A stretch of DNA of 64,000 nucleotides, from assembly GCA_961205875.1 (NCBI GenBank), contig OY540821.1:1054001-1118000 (forward strand). The letters are read 5' to 3'. Under the pieces are notes generated by a model. The model was not told where the DNA came from. It did no database searches and saw only the letters and a list, made by a program, of their open reading frames with translations. The DNA comes from Sialis fuliginosa (taxonomy: Eukaryota > Arthropoda > Insecta > Megaloptera > Sialidae). The position numbers and the translations under genes were made by a program. Positions 11,482 through 22,845 of the stretch are shown in pieces. Every line of letters starts with the position of its first letter. Positions within the stretch are counted from its first letter, which is position 1.

Positions 11482-12500
11482 ATTTCTTTTCTATTTCGTA
11501 AATAGACAAAGATTATTATTATTATTATTACCTAAAACAACAGTCCAAGATAGAAAGGGGTTACTTTAATCCAGTGGCGTCGCCAGGGGGCGGCGATTCG
11601 CCACGGGTGACAACCAATTTTTTTTAGTGATCCCTTAATTTTGAAGTTTAGTATACAAAAAACAGATTTTTAGAATTGCAAAAGTAGGCATTGCCCCCCC
11701 CCCCCCCCAGGGCTACTATTTATGCACAGTAGTAACTTCTTGGAATGTATTAATTTTCAAATATAACTAAATGTATCTTTATGTTTTTAATTAAGAAACA
11801 CAAGTCAACTGGTGAGTTGCTTAGTAATTTTTTTTTCTAATTTTTATTTTGATTCGTGGAACACAGTTTGAAGACCACTGCTATATAGTATAGTTACAAT
11901 ATCATGGTAGTAATTAGTTTTGAAATATTTTAAAATGGTTTGCATACTTGCTAAAGTTACGTACGATCCATGAGAGATGTCGCCAGATACGAGAACTTTT
12001 GTAATTTAATCTAATTTTATAGTTTTTTACATAATATCATTGAGTAAAGAATAACAAGAGAAACAACGCAATGTATTTTGATGAAACGGGGACGATGTTC
12101 CAAGCTCTAGATGGCAGCACTCAAGCCATCTTACAATCGGAACTTGAACTAACTTATTATCCAAGATACAAAATTATCCGTCCCGTACCCCTCGCTTGAC
12201 AGCACACAAAGCTTAAGCTCCGCCTTTACCCAAACCAGTTTAATATATGTATTACTAGTTTCTGTTCATGTTAATGTAAACATCGAAGCGGCGGGCGGCT
12301 TTAACTATTTCACACATTGTGACTTGTGATTCGTACTATTATTTTATTTTTAACCTTCCGTCGGGTGCGACTGATCTATTTGATACAATTCTAACATGAA
12401 TATGTATTTATATGTAATTGAAAAAGTTATGTTAGTAGTTGGAAAAATTATTGATATAATAAATGTATTATTAAAATTAAAATAATGAACAAACTCTTTT
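11482..12500. other. Mixed repeats; possible hAT-like left end at 11574
   Basis: An (ATT)n run lies at about 11515-11529. At 11574 the string CAGTGGCGTCGCCAGGGGG resembles the left end of the hAT-type MITEs in this window, but I cannot find a matching right end. A segment at 12030-12073 recurs inverted at 15980-16020 (tgagtaaaraataacaagag). The sequence 12090-12340 is relatively GC-rich and shows no recognisable gene. Confidence 0.35.
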
Positions 12501-13455
12501 TTAGGGTTCCGAAGAAACCCTATTAATCTCACTTTGTCGTCCGTCCGTCCGTCATTTTCAGTCAAAGCAAAATATCTCGTTAACTATATAAGCTAATAAC
12601 TTGAAATTTTTACTGAACATGTAAAATAATGCCTTCTAGTAAAATATGTACTTTGTTGAAAAAATAATTTTTCAGGGTTGACGCTAAGGAGAAGTTAGGT
12701 AAACAAAATATTTTTTTTATATCAAGGCATGTGGCACGTTAAAATGTATAACCAAACCAGTGGAATTTTACGCTTTTTCTTATTTTTTTTTAAAATCAAA
12801 AATTGCGCCAGCAGGGAGCTTTAAAGCAAATAAAAAAAAAAAAAACAATTCTATATCAAGACGTATGGGGTATCAAAATGTAATTTCATTAAGTAAAATT
12901 TGACCCTAAAAATAGCGCCAGCAGGAGGCTAAAAGCAGTTTTTAATTTTGCCCTCCCCCCCCCTCTACCTCGGTAACTACTGGTTCAAATAATCTGCAAA
13001 AATTTGGTAACGTGGCTTTAGTGAGACTACCAACGACAAATACTAAAGTCAATAATATCATTTTAAATTTTGGAATAATAGGGACGGGTGTCAGAATTTT
13101 TAATTTTCATATCTAGGCATGTGGGTTATCGAAATATAGATCTCAATTAGTAGAATATGACCATATTTTATTTTTTTTCTAACTCAAAAATGGCGCCTAT
13201 AGGAGACTAAAAGTAATATTTTATTTTGTCCCCCCCCCCCTCTAACTTTGTAACTACTGGCTCAAAAAAACTGAAAAAAAAATTGGTAATGAGGCTGTGG
13301 TGAGACTACCTAAGATAAATACTAAAGTCAACAATATAATTTTAAATTTTGGAATAATAGGGAGGGACGTCATAGAATTTTTTATTTTTATTTTTATTTT
13401 CATATATAGGCATGTGGGGTGTCAAAATATAGATAACAATTAGTAGAATTTATTT
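12501..13455 (+). repeat. Repeat family H, copy 1, with internal tandem units
   Basis: It begins with tttttagggttccgaagaaac and a (CCGT)n run near 12538-12555. It then contains repeated modules of the form aactcaaaaatggcgcc, a poly-C tract, a taactactgg string and an attttggaataatagg string, spaced about 280 bp apart (12904, 13181). Related copies are at 30677-31522, 33706-34660 and 45470-46158. Non-coding. Confidence 0.65.
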
Positions 13456-13995
13456 TTATTTATACTAATATTATAAATGCGAAAGTGTGTCTTATATTCT
13501 GAAGAAGGACATGGGCAACATTGTCTCCCGAAAAAACAACACCTAAAGGATTGCAAGGGGTGGAAAAGTTTGTATGGAAAAAAATTGTTTGGTCATTAAT
13601 ATTTCACCCCCTGTTATTTATTCAGGGTTGTAATTGGTTTCATTCTATCCGGCGGAAAAAATACCACGAGGGTTGGGGTTTTAGAAGGAAAAAAAACACC
13701 TTATCTCACATAGGAATTGAGTTATTTACGATTTTGTATAATGAATGAAAAAAAAGGAATATTTCACCCCCTATTCAAATATGAAGAGTTTTAATTAGTT
13801 TTATTAGAGAAATACTACGGGGTTGAGGATTTTAGAGGTAAAACAACCCCCTATCACGCATATGAGCCGTGATATTTACATTTTTCTATAATGAATAAAA
13901 GGAAACAAATTTAATATTTCACCCCCTTTCATATATGGATAGTTTTAATTTGTTTCATTCGATCGGGTGGGGGGGATACCACTTTTTTGGGTAAC
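13456..13995 (+). repeat. Helitron-like fragment with three ~157-bp tandem units
   Basis: The left part has the tatactaatattataaatgcg string typical of one Helitron 5' end. It is followed by three degenerate tandem units beginning aatatttcaccccc at about 13599, 13759 and 13914. The open frame over 13521-13748 is not conserved between units. No 3' hairpin with CTRR is visible. Confidence 0.5.
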
Positions 13996-14001
13996 GGCTA
14001 T

Positions 14002-14028
14002 TTAACCCATTAAGGACCAAAATAACAA
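14002..14028 (+). repeat. piggyBac-like terminus (TTAA + CCC…)
   Basis: The string TTAACCCATTAAGGACC fits a piggyBac-type end: TTAA target followed by CCC. It lies about 530 bp from the C-terminal coding relic at 14536-14790, which points toward it. The opposite end is not seen. Confidence 0.4.
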
Positions 14029-14535
14029 TTTTTTTCGTCAATCTTTGAGCTCCAAACTCATTAAGAATAATGGAAGTAATATAAATAAAAGTAATGTATT
14101 TTACTAAGTGTGCTCTTTCTATTTCCGGGTTCAAAATTACATTTTTATGGCTCTGAAAAAAAATATGGCGGATTTTAAGTCGAAAAGTATCAAAAAAAAT
14201 TTTATTTTCACTTTTTTTTCGAGTCGAAAGAGTATCAGAATTGAATTGAAACTATGGTCAACGGTGATCGGAGGTATCAGAGTTTAAGAAAACATTTTTT
14301 TTCTCACCTTAAACCATTTTAAACTCACCAAAATGGTAAAAATAATAAAAAAAATTGTAAAATTAAGATTTTTTTTGTATCATGCTTTTATGAGCTACTT
14401 ATAATAAAAGTGAAATTCTATGTTAGATACACTATTACAGTAAATATTTTCACTCATTCCCCGTTTTTAATTCAATATGGTGGGGGTAAAAATTAAAAAA
14501 TCATAATTTTTTTCGGAATTTTTAGTGATAAGACA

Positions 14536-14790
14536 TTATAAACTACATGTTTTATATCTTTCAGTCATATTCAAATTACTGTGTACATTTTGAGGTGCTT
14601 TTTTATTGTGAGTCCCCTTGCCTCTCTCTGATAGCTGACTTATTTTAGTGTTTGTTTTTGAAACGCATCGCAAAATATCGTCACATTCCTTACACAATAT
14701 TCTAGTTCTTATTGGACAATTTGAACAAGCTTTCAATGTTTCAAGCCGAGATTTTACGTGTGGTTTTCGACGTTTCAGCTAATAGAAATC
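14536..14790 (-). pseudogene. piggyBac-like transposase C-terminal fragment
   Basis: The minus strand encodes about 85 residues ending at 14536. They include a cysteine pattern C-x2-C-x7-C-x2-C-x5-C (…ACSNCPIRTRILCKEC…) preceded by a basic stretch. Cysteine-rich C-termini of this kind close piggyBac transposases, where the domain binds DNA or chromatin. The TTAACCC terminus at 14002 supports the assignment. Only the C-terminus remains; the catalytic part is lost, and the gene breaks off shortly before a Helitron-type 5' end at 14830. Alternative: an unrelated small zinc-binding relic. Confidence 0.4.
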
Positions 14791-14829
14791 GTGAAATCTT
14801 TTATTCCAATTTTTTTTCATTGCTTTAAA

Positions 14830-15190
14830 TCCATACTAATATTACATATGCGAAAGTGTGTTTGTCTGTTTTTTTTTACCTTTTCACGACTAAACCGATG
14901 AGCCGATCTTCATGAAATTTGGCTGGAAGATAGCTTGCATCCTGAAGAACGACATATGCTACTTTGTATCCCGAAAAATGTATTAGATAAAAAAATGGGT
15001 GTGTAAAATTTGATCTGTTTATCGATTATCATACAAAAATTTGTATTATCTATATGTATTATTTACCTAACCGAACTTAAAAAATTGTAAATATTTCGGC
15101 TCCTATGAAAGAGAGGGTACTTCCCCATAGTATTTTTCCCGCTGGATCGAATGAAAATAATTACGACTCTCCATACGCGACAGGGGATGC
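14830..15190 (+). mobile_element. Helitron 5' fragment
   Basis: It starts with TC after an A (aaa|TCCATACTAATATTAC). It continues with the usual sequence of this Helitron group, including a taaaccgatgagccgatctt string and a tcctgaagaacgacatatg string. Tandem-unit-like material follows. No 3' CTRR end with hairpin can be placed. Confidence 0.5.
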
Positions 15191-16980
15191 AATATTAAAT
15201 TATTATTTTTTTGTTTTTCTTTATATGTAGAAACATTCCAGCCGTCACGTCGGCTTAAAAAAAGGATTTTTATTTCTTCAAAATATCAAAAAAAAATGTA
15301 CATAAATAATAAAAATTTCGATGATATTTGGTCAAAAGTAATTTTAATAAATAATATTTGAGAAATAAAAACAAAAGAATTTTTAATTTTCATTGAAGAA
15401 GATAAAAAAACTTATTTTGTATATATTATTATATGTAATATGTATCGGTCCACAATCCATATTCTATGTTTAAAGCAATGTAGATACAAAAAACCGCAGA
15501 ACCATATTTTTAGTTTTGATATATTTTTATATTAATTTGAAATGAATAAAACGATCAATCTAATTTTACTTATTATATCATCAGTAATGTAACATCGCTT
15601 CACAAAAAATTTCTTACAACTTATAAAAACCTATTTTAAAGCAAAAATCTATTATATTATTGATAGCAGCAATTATCTCAAATAATTTTAACATTACATA
15701 TTTTTTTTGTTTTATTTAAAAGAAAAAGATAATAAGTAACGAATATTTCTTGCAACGTTCTTGCCGCCTTTGTATCACGTATCAGCCGACTTAAAATAAT
15801 GTAAACAAGACGTTCGTAAATCATTTCAGAAGGGCGGAGCTTAAAATCTGACGATCTAGCAGAGTCGAAAACCAGATATTTCATATGTATAATTAATAAT
15901 TTTTTCAATAGATACCAGCACTTCCTGGGGCTCAAATAGTGCATGGTTCATATATCTACTGCGTTTCAACTCTCCCGTATACGTTGTTTCTCTTGTTATT
16001 TTTTACTCAATGATAATATGCATAATATCATATATTAAACATACTAGTATGTTTAATATATGATAATATATAGACTAATAGAAAATGGACCACGCATCTG
16101 ACTCGAAAATAGAGTCGTGTCAAAAGAAAGAGATAGAAACAGGTTTGGAATATACATGTCCTTTTTTGAAACAGGAGTGTAACTATTTCATTCTTGGCCC
16201 CGAACATTAAAAATATTCATAGATATTTTAATATCTTGTTCTTCCTTTTTCGTAGCTTCGTAATGTAACCTAATATAAAAAATAATAATAATTTTGTTAA
16301 GTAAATCTTGTATGTGCTATTTGTAAATGTAGCAATCCACCTCATCATTTTGTAGCAAACACATGGGTATTGATTTTAAACTATTTATTATTAATATATT
16401 ATATTTAATATTTTTTGGTAGCAAAAATGTTATTTTTCCGGAATATCCGTTCATAATTTTGCAAATTTCTATCAGATCAATGAATGTTTTTTTTTTAATT
16501 TTCTCGATGAAATATGAACCATTATAGTATGTTTATTGTTTATATTATTTACTTTTCTAATAAAAAACTTACTGCACAAAAATCACAAGATAGATATACA
16601 AAAATATATCTGACAGAAATACTACCCTGAACTATAGTAAGCTACCAATCAGATTCTTAGAAAAAGAGATAGATATATTCCAAACTACACTGCATCTCTC
16701 TCTCACCTTTTGAACAGATGTTACACAATTGTGTTAATACAGAATGCACTGTCCTTTCTCGATGTCTATGGTTTTTTATAATTTTTTTCTCCTCAACTTT
16801 AAAAAAAAATTATATGCTTAGAAAAAGCCAAAAATACAAAGAAATTGTTTTAGAATTTCTAAAAAAAAATTAATTATATAAAATTTTTTTGCATGACCAA
16901 AAAGTAAAAAATGACACGAAAAATTCTAAAAAAAAATTGTTGTATTATATGGCTTACTATAAGTACTTTTTATTCTTCGT
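15191..16980. other. Unassigned AT-rich sequence with a perfect palindrome
   Basis: No gene is recognised. The minus-strand open frame 15678-15944 has no known similarity that I can name. A segment at 15980-16020 is the inverse of 12030-12073. A perfect palindrome is at 16026-16065. The stretches agatagatatattccaaac (16660s) and gtttggaatatacatg (16140s) are partly complementary. Confidence 0.3.
16026..16065. repeat. 40-bp perfect palindrome
   Basis: Two 18-base arms (tatcatatattaaacata and its exact complement) flank a self-complementary CTAG centre, so the whole 40 bp is palindromic. Part of the arm (atcatatattaaacatact) recurs at about 57916, suggesting it belongs to a dispersed repeat end. 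Confidence 0.9.
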
Positions 16981-17073
16981 AAATTTCTTAATAAAATATG
17001 AATCACGTATACTATTCACTGTTAGGATTACGTATAAGAAAGTCCCGTGGTTCCCATGACAGATATTTTTATT
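16980..17073 (+). repeat. Family C terminal fragment
   Basis: It matches the outer end of family C (gttaggattacgtataagaa followed by agtcccgtggttccca). Only about 90 bp of the repeat remain. Confidence 0.65.
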
Positions 17074-17165
17074 TTTAAATGTGGAAAAAGGTTATATATA
17101 CTCGTATAATAAATAGACCTCCTTATATTTGTCATCACAAGTTATTACTGTATAAACTTTACTAA

Positions 17166-17500
17166 TGTCCGGTATCATAAAGGACCTAGCAAATTTGCTA
17201 GCTAGCAAGCACTCTCAAATGAGGTATCTAACTTATGTGACAGTTCTTTTGGAGTTTGTTGATGACTTTGACAAGTTTCACGCACGCGTTGTAGTAAGTA
17301 AATACCAACGGTATTAAAACAGTGGTGATGTTATGCAAATTATTTTGTACGGTGAAAGATGCCAACTGTGTTACAATTAGTTGAAGTGTCACTGCTCTAA
17401 ATTCCATAACTAATCCATAGATAATACCCCAGAATTAATACCCCATTTGAAAGTAATTGCTAGCTAGCAAATTTTGTTAGGTCCTTTATGATACCGGACA
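17166..17500 (+). mobile_element. PIF/Harbinger-type MITE, intact (335 bp)
   Basis: Terminal inverted repeats start TGTCCGGTATCATAAAGGAC on both ends, followed by AT-rich strings containing GCTAGCTAGCAA. The flanks are TAA on both sides (17163-17165 and 17501-17503), the TWA duplication of PIF/Harbinger elements. Non-coding interior. Two relatives: 30300-30631 (TTA flanks) and the half copy 1544-1677. Confidence 0.85.
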
Positions 17501-18443
17501 TAACATGACTAAAAACAAAGCTATAAATGGCTACTTGTTGATAAAAATGCAGTTTTGGTGGTATTTTTAAATTAACTTTTTATCTTATTTTTAATCATAA
17601 GTTTATTTTGTGTGATTTGAAGCATCCGTATTAAGTAAAATTCTGCAATACTTTCTTTTTATCGATATTTTTCGAAAACGGTTAAACTTACTTTTCGGTA
17701 TCCGAGTTTTTTGGGAAAGATGGTGACGAATGCTCAATTTTATAAAAATAACCAACAAATAATCTCAATTTTATAAAAAAAATTTTTCTTATATATTCAG
17801 TTAATAGTTCGATCTTTAAAATTTATGGTGCAAGTTATTAAGTTTCTGCTTTATAAAATAAAATAAAATAAAATTTACTGTTGTACCTTACGGATAATAC
17901 GGCCTACCAAATTTAAGATTGTTTTTTTTTATTATTTATTACAATTTATGATCACATATTTTGTTCTAGATTGGTATGTCATTTTTATTTACTAATAGTT
18001 ATATAAAAAAATCATCTGGTTTGAATGCAGCATCGATACTTTATGGATAAAAAAAAATATTAAAATAAAATTATTAATTGTTTATTTATTAGCTGTAATT
18101 AAGCAAACTTTACTTCAAATGTTGATTAAAACATAGTTCCCATACAAAATAACATTATAATTATCTGAAAATGTTTAATTTAGTTAAGTGGCCTTATTAT
18201 ACCACCATAGTTTAATAAGGCCCAAAGTAAATTTTTTTAAGATTTATCAAAAATGAAAAAATCATTTAAGAAATGTCGATTTTCGTACTTCTTTAGATTA
18301 ATAATAAACCAAAATGTATCATTATCATAGCCTTTTTAATATAAAATACTTATTACCCGAAATATAACATTTTTAATTAAGGTGGGCCTTATTTGCCTCC
18401 ATTACCTTATGATAAAATGAGAAGGATTCAATTTTGAAAGAAA
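17501..18443. other. Unassigned AT-rich sequence
   Basis: No gene is seen. There is a short (AAAAT)n run near 17855-17875. A pair of strings, aagtggccttattataccac (18185) and ggtgggccttatttgcctcc (18382), are partial direct repeats. Confidence 0.3.
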
Positions 18444-19249
18444 AAACATCTGCCAAGTAAATGCACAGTGCTTCCTCGTGCTAAATTCACCAAAGGTAAT
18501 TAATTATTCAACAATTTAAATAAAAACCGATAGTGTTTATATAAATTGCCTGGAATTGGTTAACCATTTAATTTTTATACAATTTTACTAAAAAAATATT
18601 AGTTCGAAATTTTTCTTAAAACGCACCTGAATATTTTTTCATATATTTTTAATTGTTTGGAAATTTCAATCTAAATCTAAATTTATGCAAATGTCAAAAT
18701 GACATTTAAAACGTCAAAATGACATTTAATATGTCCAAGCAATATCAATTTAGAAAAACAAAACACAAATTTTTAAAATAAATTGAGATAAATCTTTGTA
18801 AGGGAATATTTTACAACAAACGTTGTAGACCCATATTATAGGAAATTTAATGCTCTACAAAAAATATTCTATAAAATTTTCACGTAACACGTGTCGTTCT
18901 TGAGATATCTTGAAAAAATAAATATTTTGGGGTGTCACCCCTCCCCCTTACATACGATTTTGATGATTTTGAAATGAGACCGTCCTCAAGCCAGGCCTAA
19001 CCATTCGACCAAGTTTCAATAATATCGGTTCCGTGGTTCATGAGTTATGCGTGTGACAAGGATTCAGGGGACAGACGGACGGACGGACGGACGGACACAC
19101 GGACAGACAGACAGACACAGAACGAAAAGTGTTTGTCTTGACATGAAACGGAAAGATAAATTTAAAATTTTGAAATCGGAGAACATTTTTTTATCTCATT
19201 CTAAAACGATCACAAAGCTTCTCGTATCTTCGATATTGCGAGGAAGCAA
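18444..19249 (+). repeat. Repeat family B, full-length-looking copy
   Basis: It runs from aacatctgccaagtaaatgc through two catttaaaacgtcaaaatga-type repeats and a gtgtcacccctccccc string. It then has an extended (GGAC)n/(GACA)n core near 19071-19112 and ends in gcgaggaagcaa. The open frame over the core reads only the microsatellite and is not a gene. Confidence 0.75.
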
Positions 19250-19396
19250 AATGAATGATTGTTTGTATCATTCTTATAGACTCGGAAACTACTGAACAGA
19301 TTTTATTCCGGTTCTCACTAATGGATAGAGTGCTTCGAGGAAGGTTATAGTAGTTTGTGAATATTAACCCGGGTAACACCGGGTCCAATGCGCTAG
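19250..19396 (+). mobile_element. Helitron 3' fragment
   Basis: It ends in CCCGGGTAACACCGGG (a hairpin), then tccaatgcG and CTAG followed by T. This is the same 3' end as the intact element at 31529-32260. The 5' TC end is absent; the fragment abuts family B directly. Confidence 0.6.
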
Positions 19397-20037
19397 TTGT
19401 CTAATAAAATTATATATATCTTCTTGTTTGATATACATTATAATAAAATAAGAAGGATTTACTTTCGAAAAAAAAAACGCGGGCGAAGCCACGGTATAAA
19501 TGCGTTTGCATGACGTAAACACTTTGATTGTAATTCTTTTAAAACGGGATCAACAAATTAAGACAATTGGCCCCGTAAGTGTTGATATGAAGTCATCTAA
19601 TTTACACGATAAGACGACAAAATTTCAAGCGCAGCTCGTAGATTGTACATAATTATATTTGGCTTTCACCAGTTTATTGCATTTAAATATCGTCAATTGT
19701 TTTTGTTTATTGCCAATTTATAGACTGTTGAGCACTTTGTGAACAGAGATTGTTGGGCCGTGGGTTACACTGTAGGTTTTAAATAATTCTTCGAGTTATG
19801 TAACTTTTCAAATAACATAATTAAACACTTTATATAAATTAAAACACTTTTACACAAATATAATTATAAAATGAAGGCATTATTCCTTGAGTCTTAGATT
19901 AGGAAAGACTATGGATACATAACAACCAATGCTAGTCCGTATATGAAAGTGTTACCAAAATTTGTCAGCGGCCATCTTTTTTTAATTGTCAAAACCGCAT
20001 ATTATCCCATAGGCGTCACTTGAAAATTTATAATATG
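19397..20037. other. Unassigned sequence
   Basis: Contains a Helitron-like gcgggcgaagcc string at about 19480. No gene is visible. Confidence 0.25.
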
Positions 20038-20319
20038 CAAATATGCTATGAATTACAATTAAATTTGGTACAGTATGTATGAGAGATGATAGTTCCAAAT
20101 AGACATTTCTCTATTAATCAATTATCACTGAAATACTTTTAAACTCAATATAATACATTTATTATTAATTAATTTTATAATTCAAAACAATTGATATTTA
20201 TTTTAAAATCTGAATGATACGTCAATGATCCGTGGTGAGATTTTTCGTGGTGCGATATGGTAACAACGCTAGGTAATGTGTTATTTGTCCTTTATCTTTC
20301 CTTGTCTAAGGTCAAATTA

Positions 20320-20430
20320 TACTCTATTTTATTTAAGACTGCAGTGGTTGCCAGGGTTTTGACGGTACGAATCGTGCATTTTACCGTCAAAAACCACAGC
20401 AACTACCGCATTCTTAAATGAAATAGAGTA
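20320..20430 (-). mobile_element. 111-bp MITE, TACTC ends, TA target
   Basis: Almost the whole element is an inverted repeat: TACTCTATTTTATTTAAG on one side and its near-complement on the other. TA flanks both sides. A second copy sits at 39674-39784 at the same point of family F in the opposite orientation. Family F at 43446-43490 lacks it, giving the empty site …aaaacTAatttgac…. Confidence 0.75.
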
Positions 20431-20432
20431 TA

Positions 20433-20620
20433 GTTATTCTACGAATGTGTATTATGTTTTTGACATTAGGACATTATTTATACAAAGGTGAGTTTATTTC
20501 TGACAAATCTCATTGAAATTTCTCATACCTATATTAAAAATTATTTAAAAATATATTAAAGAACATGGAAGTCATGTATGGTTCTCCATACCGATATTTT
20601 ATAATCGTAGGTAAGATCGG
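20433..20620 (-). repeat. Repeat family F fragment
   Basis: The minus strand matches 37243-37440 and 43225-43470: ggtatggagaaccatac, tgacttccatgttct, then aatgtcaaaaacataa. Non-coding. Confidence 0.65.
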
Positions 20621-20879
20621 CAAATATGCTTTAAATTACAATTGAATTTAGTATGTATGAGAGATGATAGTTCATTTCTCTGTTAATCAATTATCACTGA
20701 AATACTTTTAAACTCTATATAAAACATTTATTATTAATTAATTTTATAATTCAAAACAATTGATATTTATTTTAAAATCTGAATGATACGTCAATGATCC
20801 GTGGTGCGATTTTTCGTGGTGCGATATGGTAACGACGCTAGGTAATGTGTTATTTGTCCTTTATCTTTCCTTGTCTAAG

Positions 20880-21488
20880 CCTTGAGTAGACTGAATACTA
20901 TGTATATAAGTATTTGAGAGAGAATTTGGGGTGTTACAATGCACTGTGTGAAAATTATTGTTATTAAAACTCAGTTGTTTTGTTTTTATGTTTTCTATGC
21001 AAAACCTACTAAAATTATATTAAAGGGTTAGGCCACTCTAGAGGCCGAAAATTAGACTTTTTTAGAATTTTTTTTCAGAAATACTACAAAATAAATCGAG
21101 ATTCTAATAAAGATTTATTATACATATCAGTGACTGTATACAAAATTTTTTTTGAAGCGATTAATTTCAAAATGGCGGCTGTGCAGCGTTTTTCCGATGA
21201 CGTCTCCGTTTTTTCAGGGTCGGACAAACAGCTCTTGCAATTTTTGAATTATAATAAGCCAATTTTTTATTTTTTTATTTTATATTATAACTGCTATAAA
21301 AGTAAAGTAAGTAAAACTAAGTTTTTTCGATATATTAATTTTTGGCCAAATGGCGCACTTCCAAAGTGGAAAGTGAAAAATTTGCCTAAAAAATCATCAG
21401 ATAATTGTTAATAACAAATGAACTATGCAATATAAAAAAAATCCTACGTACTTCCATAGACAATGTATTTTTCAAGATATATTCAATA
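20880..21488. other. Unassigned, probable transposon 3' region
   Basis: Open frames at 21130-21411 and 21405-21674 have no recognisable protein. The string ggccactctagaggccgaaa (21032) and the aaaatggcggctgtgcagcg string (21169) look like parts of a dispersed element, but no second copy is present in the window. Confidence 0.25.
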
Positions 21489-22020
21489 CTAGCTGCTACC
21501 CGCGGCTTCGCTCGCGTGGATTTCGAAACTAATTATAACCCTCCATACGTGACATGGGCTGAAATATTTAATTTTTCCTTTATTTGTTTTTTATTGATTA
21601 TACAAAATCGTAAATATATGCAAGATAATTATAACCTACAGTATAAAAACATCGAAAAGAGTATCTGTGCCTAGTTTCATTCGAGTGAATACAAAAAAAA
21701 ATGTTTTTCTCATACAAAATTTTTCACCCCCTTGCAACCCCCTTTAAGTGTTTAATTTTGTAAAATGTTAAAATACGTGTTTCATTGTTTGTATTGAAGA
21801 GTATTTATTTTATGTTTCAAGTAAATCTGACCAAAAAATATTTTTTCCATACAAACTTTTACACCCTCTTACCCCATTGAAGGGTTTAATTTTGGAAAAT
21901 GCTGAAGTACGTGTTTCATTGTTTGTATTGAAGAGTATTTATTTTAAGTTTCAAGTAAATTTAATACGTGAATATCGAAAATTGTCATACGTTTTTTTAA
22001 AATTTATTATAATAATAATA
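21489..22020 (-). mobile_element. Helitron, minus strand, with tandem units
   Basis: Read on minus, the 3' end is a GC-rich hairpin (gcgagcgaagccgcgggtag) then CTAG followed by T. Inside are two tandem units of about 137 bp, marked by the string acgtgtttcattgtttgtat (21775 and 21909). The 5' TC end cannot be placed with confidence; the right limit is approximate. Confidence 0.55.
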
Positions 22021-22512
22021 ATAATAATGATCTGGCACGATAGTCTGGATCGACCCTAAAGCCTAATTGTAAAACTATAGAATTTTACAATTAGTACAAT
22101 TAGCAGTAACATTAAACACCTACAAAGGATTAGTGAATTTCTATACATAACCAATATTAGTGGAATTTTCATTGTTATCATAGGTACTTCCGTATTTAGA
22201 GTAGTTGGTCGCGTGAACCTTCACCGATTTCGATGTACACGTGAGCGAAGGTGTACAATACCTGTGTTTTTCTATAAAGATAATAATTAAACGTGCCTTA
22301 TATGTAATTAATATATCATTTAATATCATATAAATAATAATTGTTTTTATCAACTTGTGACATTTTACTTCGACACCTTACCTTGGTCTCTTGTAGAACG
22401 TGTAAACATTGCTATTCCGAGAAGGAAATTAATATTATTATTGTAATTATATCAAAATAATCTGTGCAAATATTAAAATAATAAAATATTAATTGTTTTA
22501 TCAAATATTAGA

Positions 22513-22845
22513 TATAAAATATCTGCCATGGGAGCCACGGGACTTTCTTATACGTAATCCTGGCAGTGTACGTGATTCTTATATTATTAAAACATATTTC
22601 TGACAAACTTATAAAAAATAGAATAAAATGAATGGGACATAAACTATATAGATTATTCTCTACATTATGTATCAAATAATGTTTTAAACGTAATAACTTA
22701 ATCAAAAACGGATGTTTACTCTTGTCAATTTTTGAATTTTCAAATTATTTTTGAAATAAGAAAAAAAATTTCAAGTATGTTATTTTCTATAATTTATTCC
22801 CCATACATATTTTCCAACATTTATGATTTAGTCAGAAATAATTTA
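22513..22845 (-). repeat. Repeat family C fragment
   Basis: Starts aaatatctgccatgggagcc and continues through ttatacgtaatcctggcagt and the aaaacggatgtttactcttg stretch of family C, then breaks off before the CAGA core. Confidence 0.65.

Larger units (their letters stand above)
20038..20879. repeat. Direct duplication of a ~265-bp segment
   Basis: The segment 20038-20310 is repeated at 20617-20879 in the same orientation with few differences. Both copies share the stretch from aaatatgct through tcaatgatccgtggtg to tttccttgtctaag. Between them lie a 111-bp MITE (20320-20430) and a family F fragment. Confidence 0.8.

Noticed and set aside
13599-13930. Regularly spaced aatatttcaccccc units as a CRISPR-like array
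   Set aside because: The units are about 157 bp, imperfect and typical of Helitron internal tandem repeats; no short conserved repeats with unique spacers.
15570-15600. atcatcag as another hammerhead core (minus strand CTGATGAT)
   Set aside because: No stem II and no GAAA at the right distance.
19047-19295. Open frame rich in DGRTDGRT
   Set aside because: Pure translation of a GGAC/GACA microsatellite.
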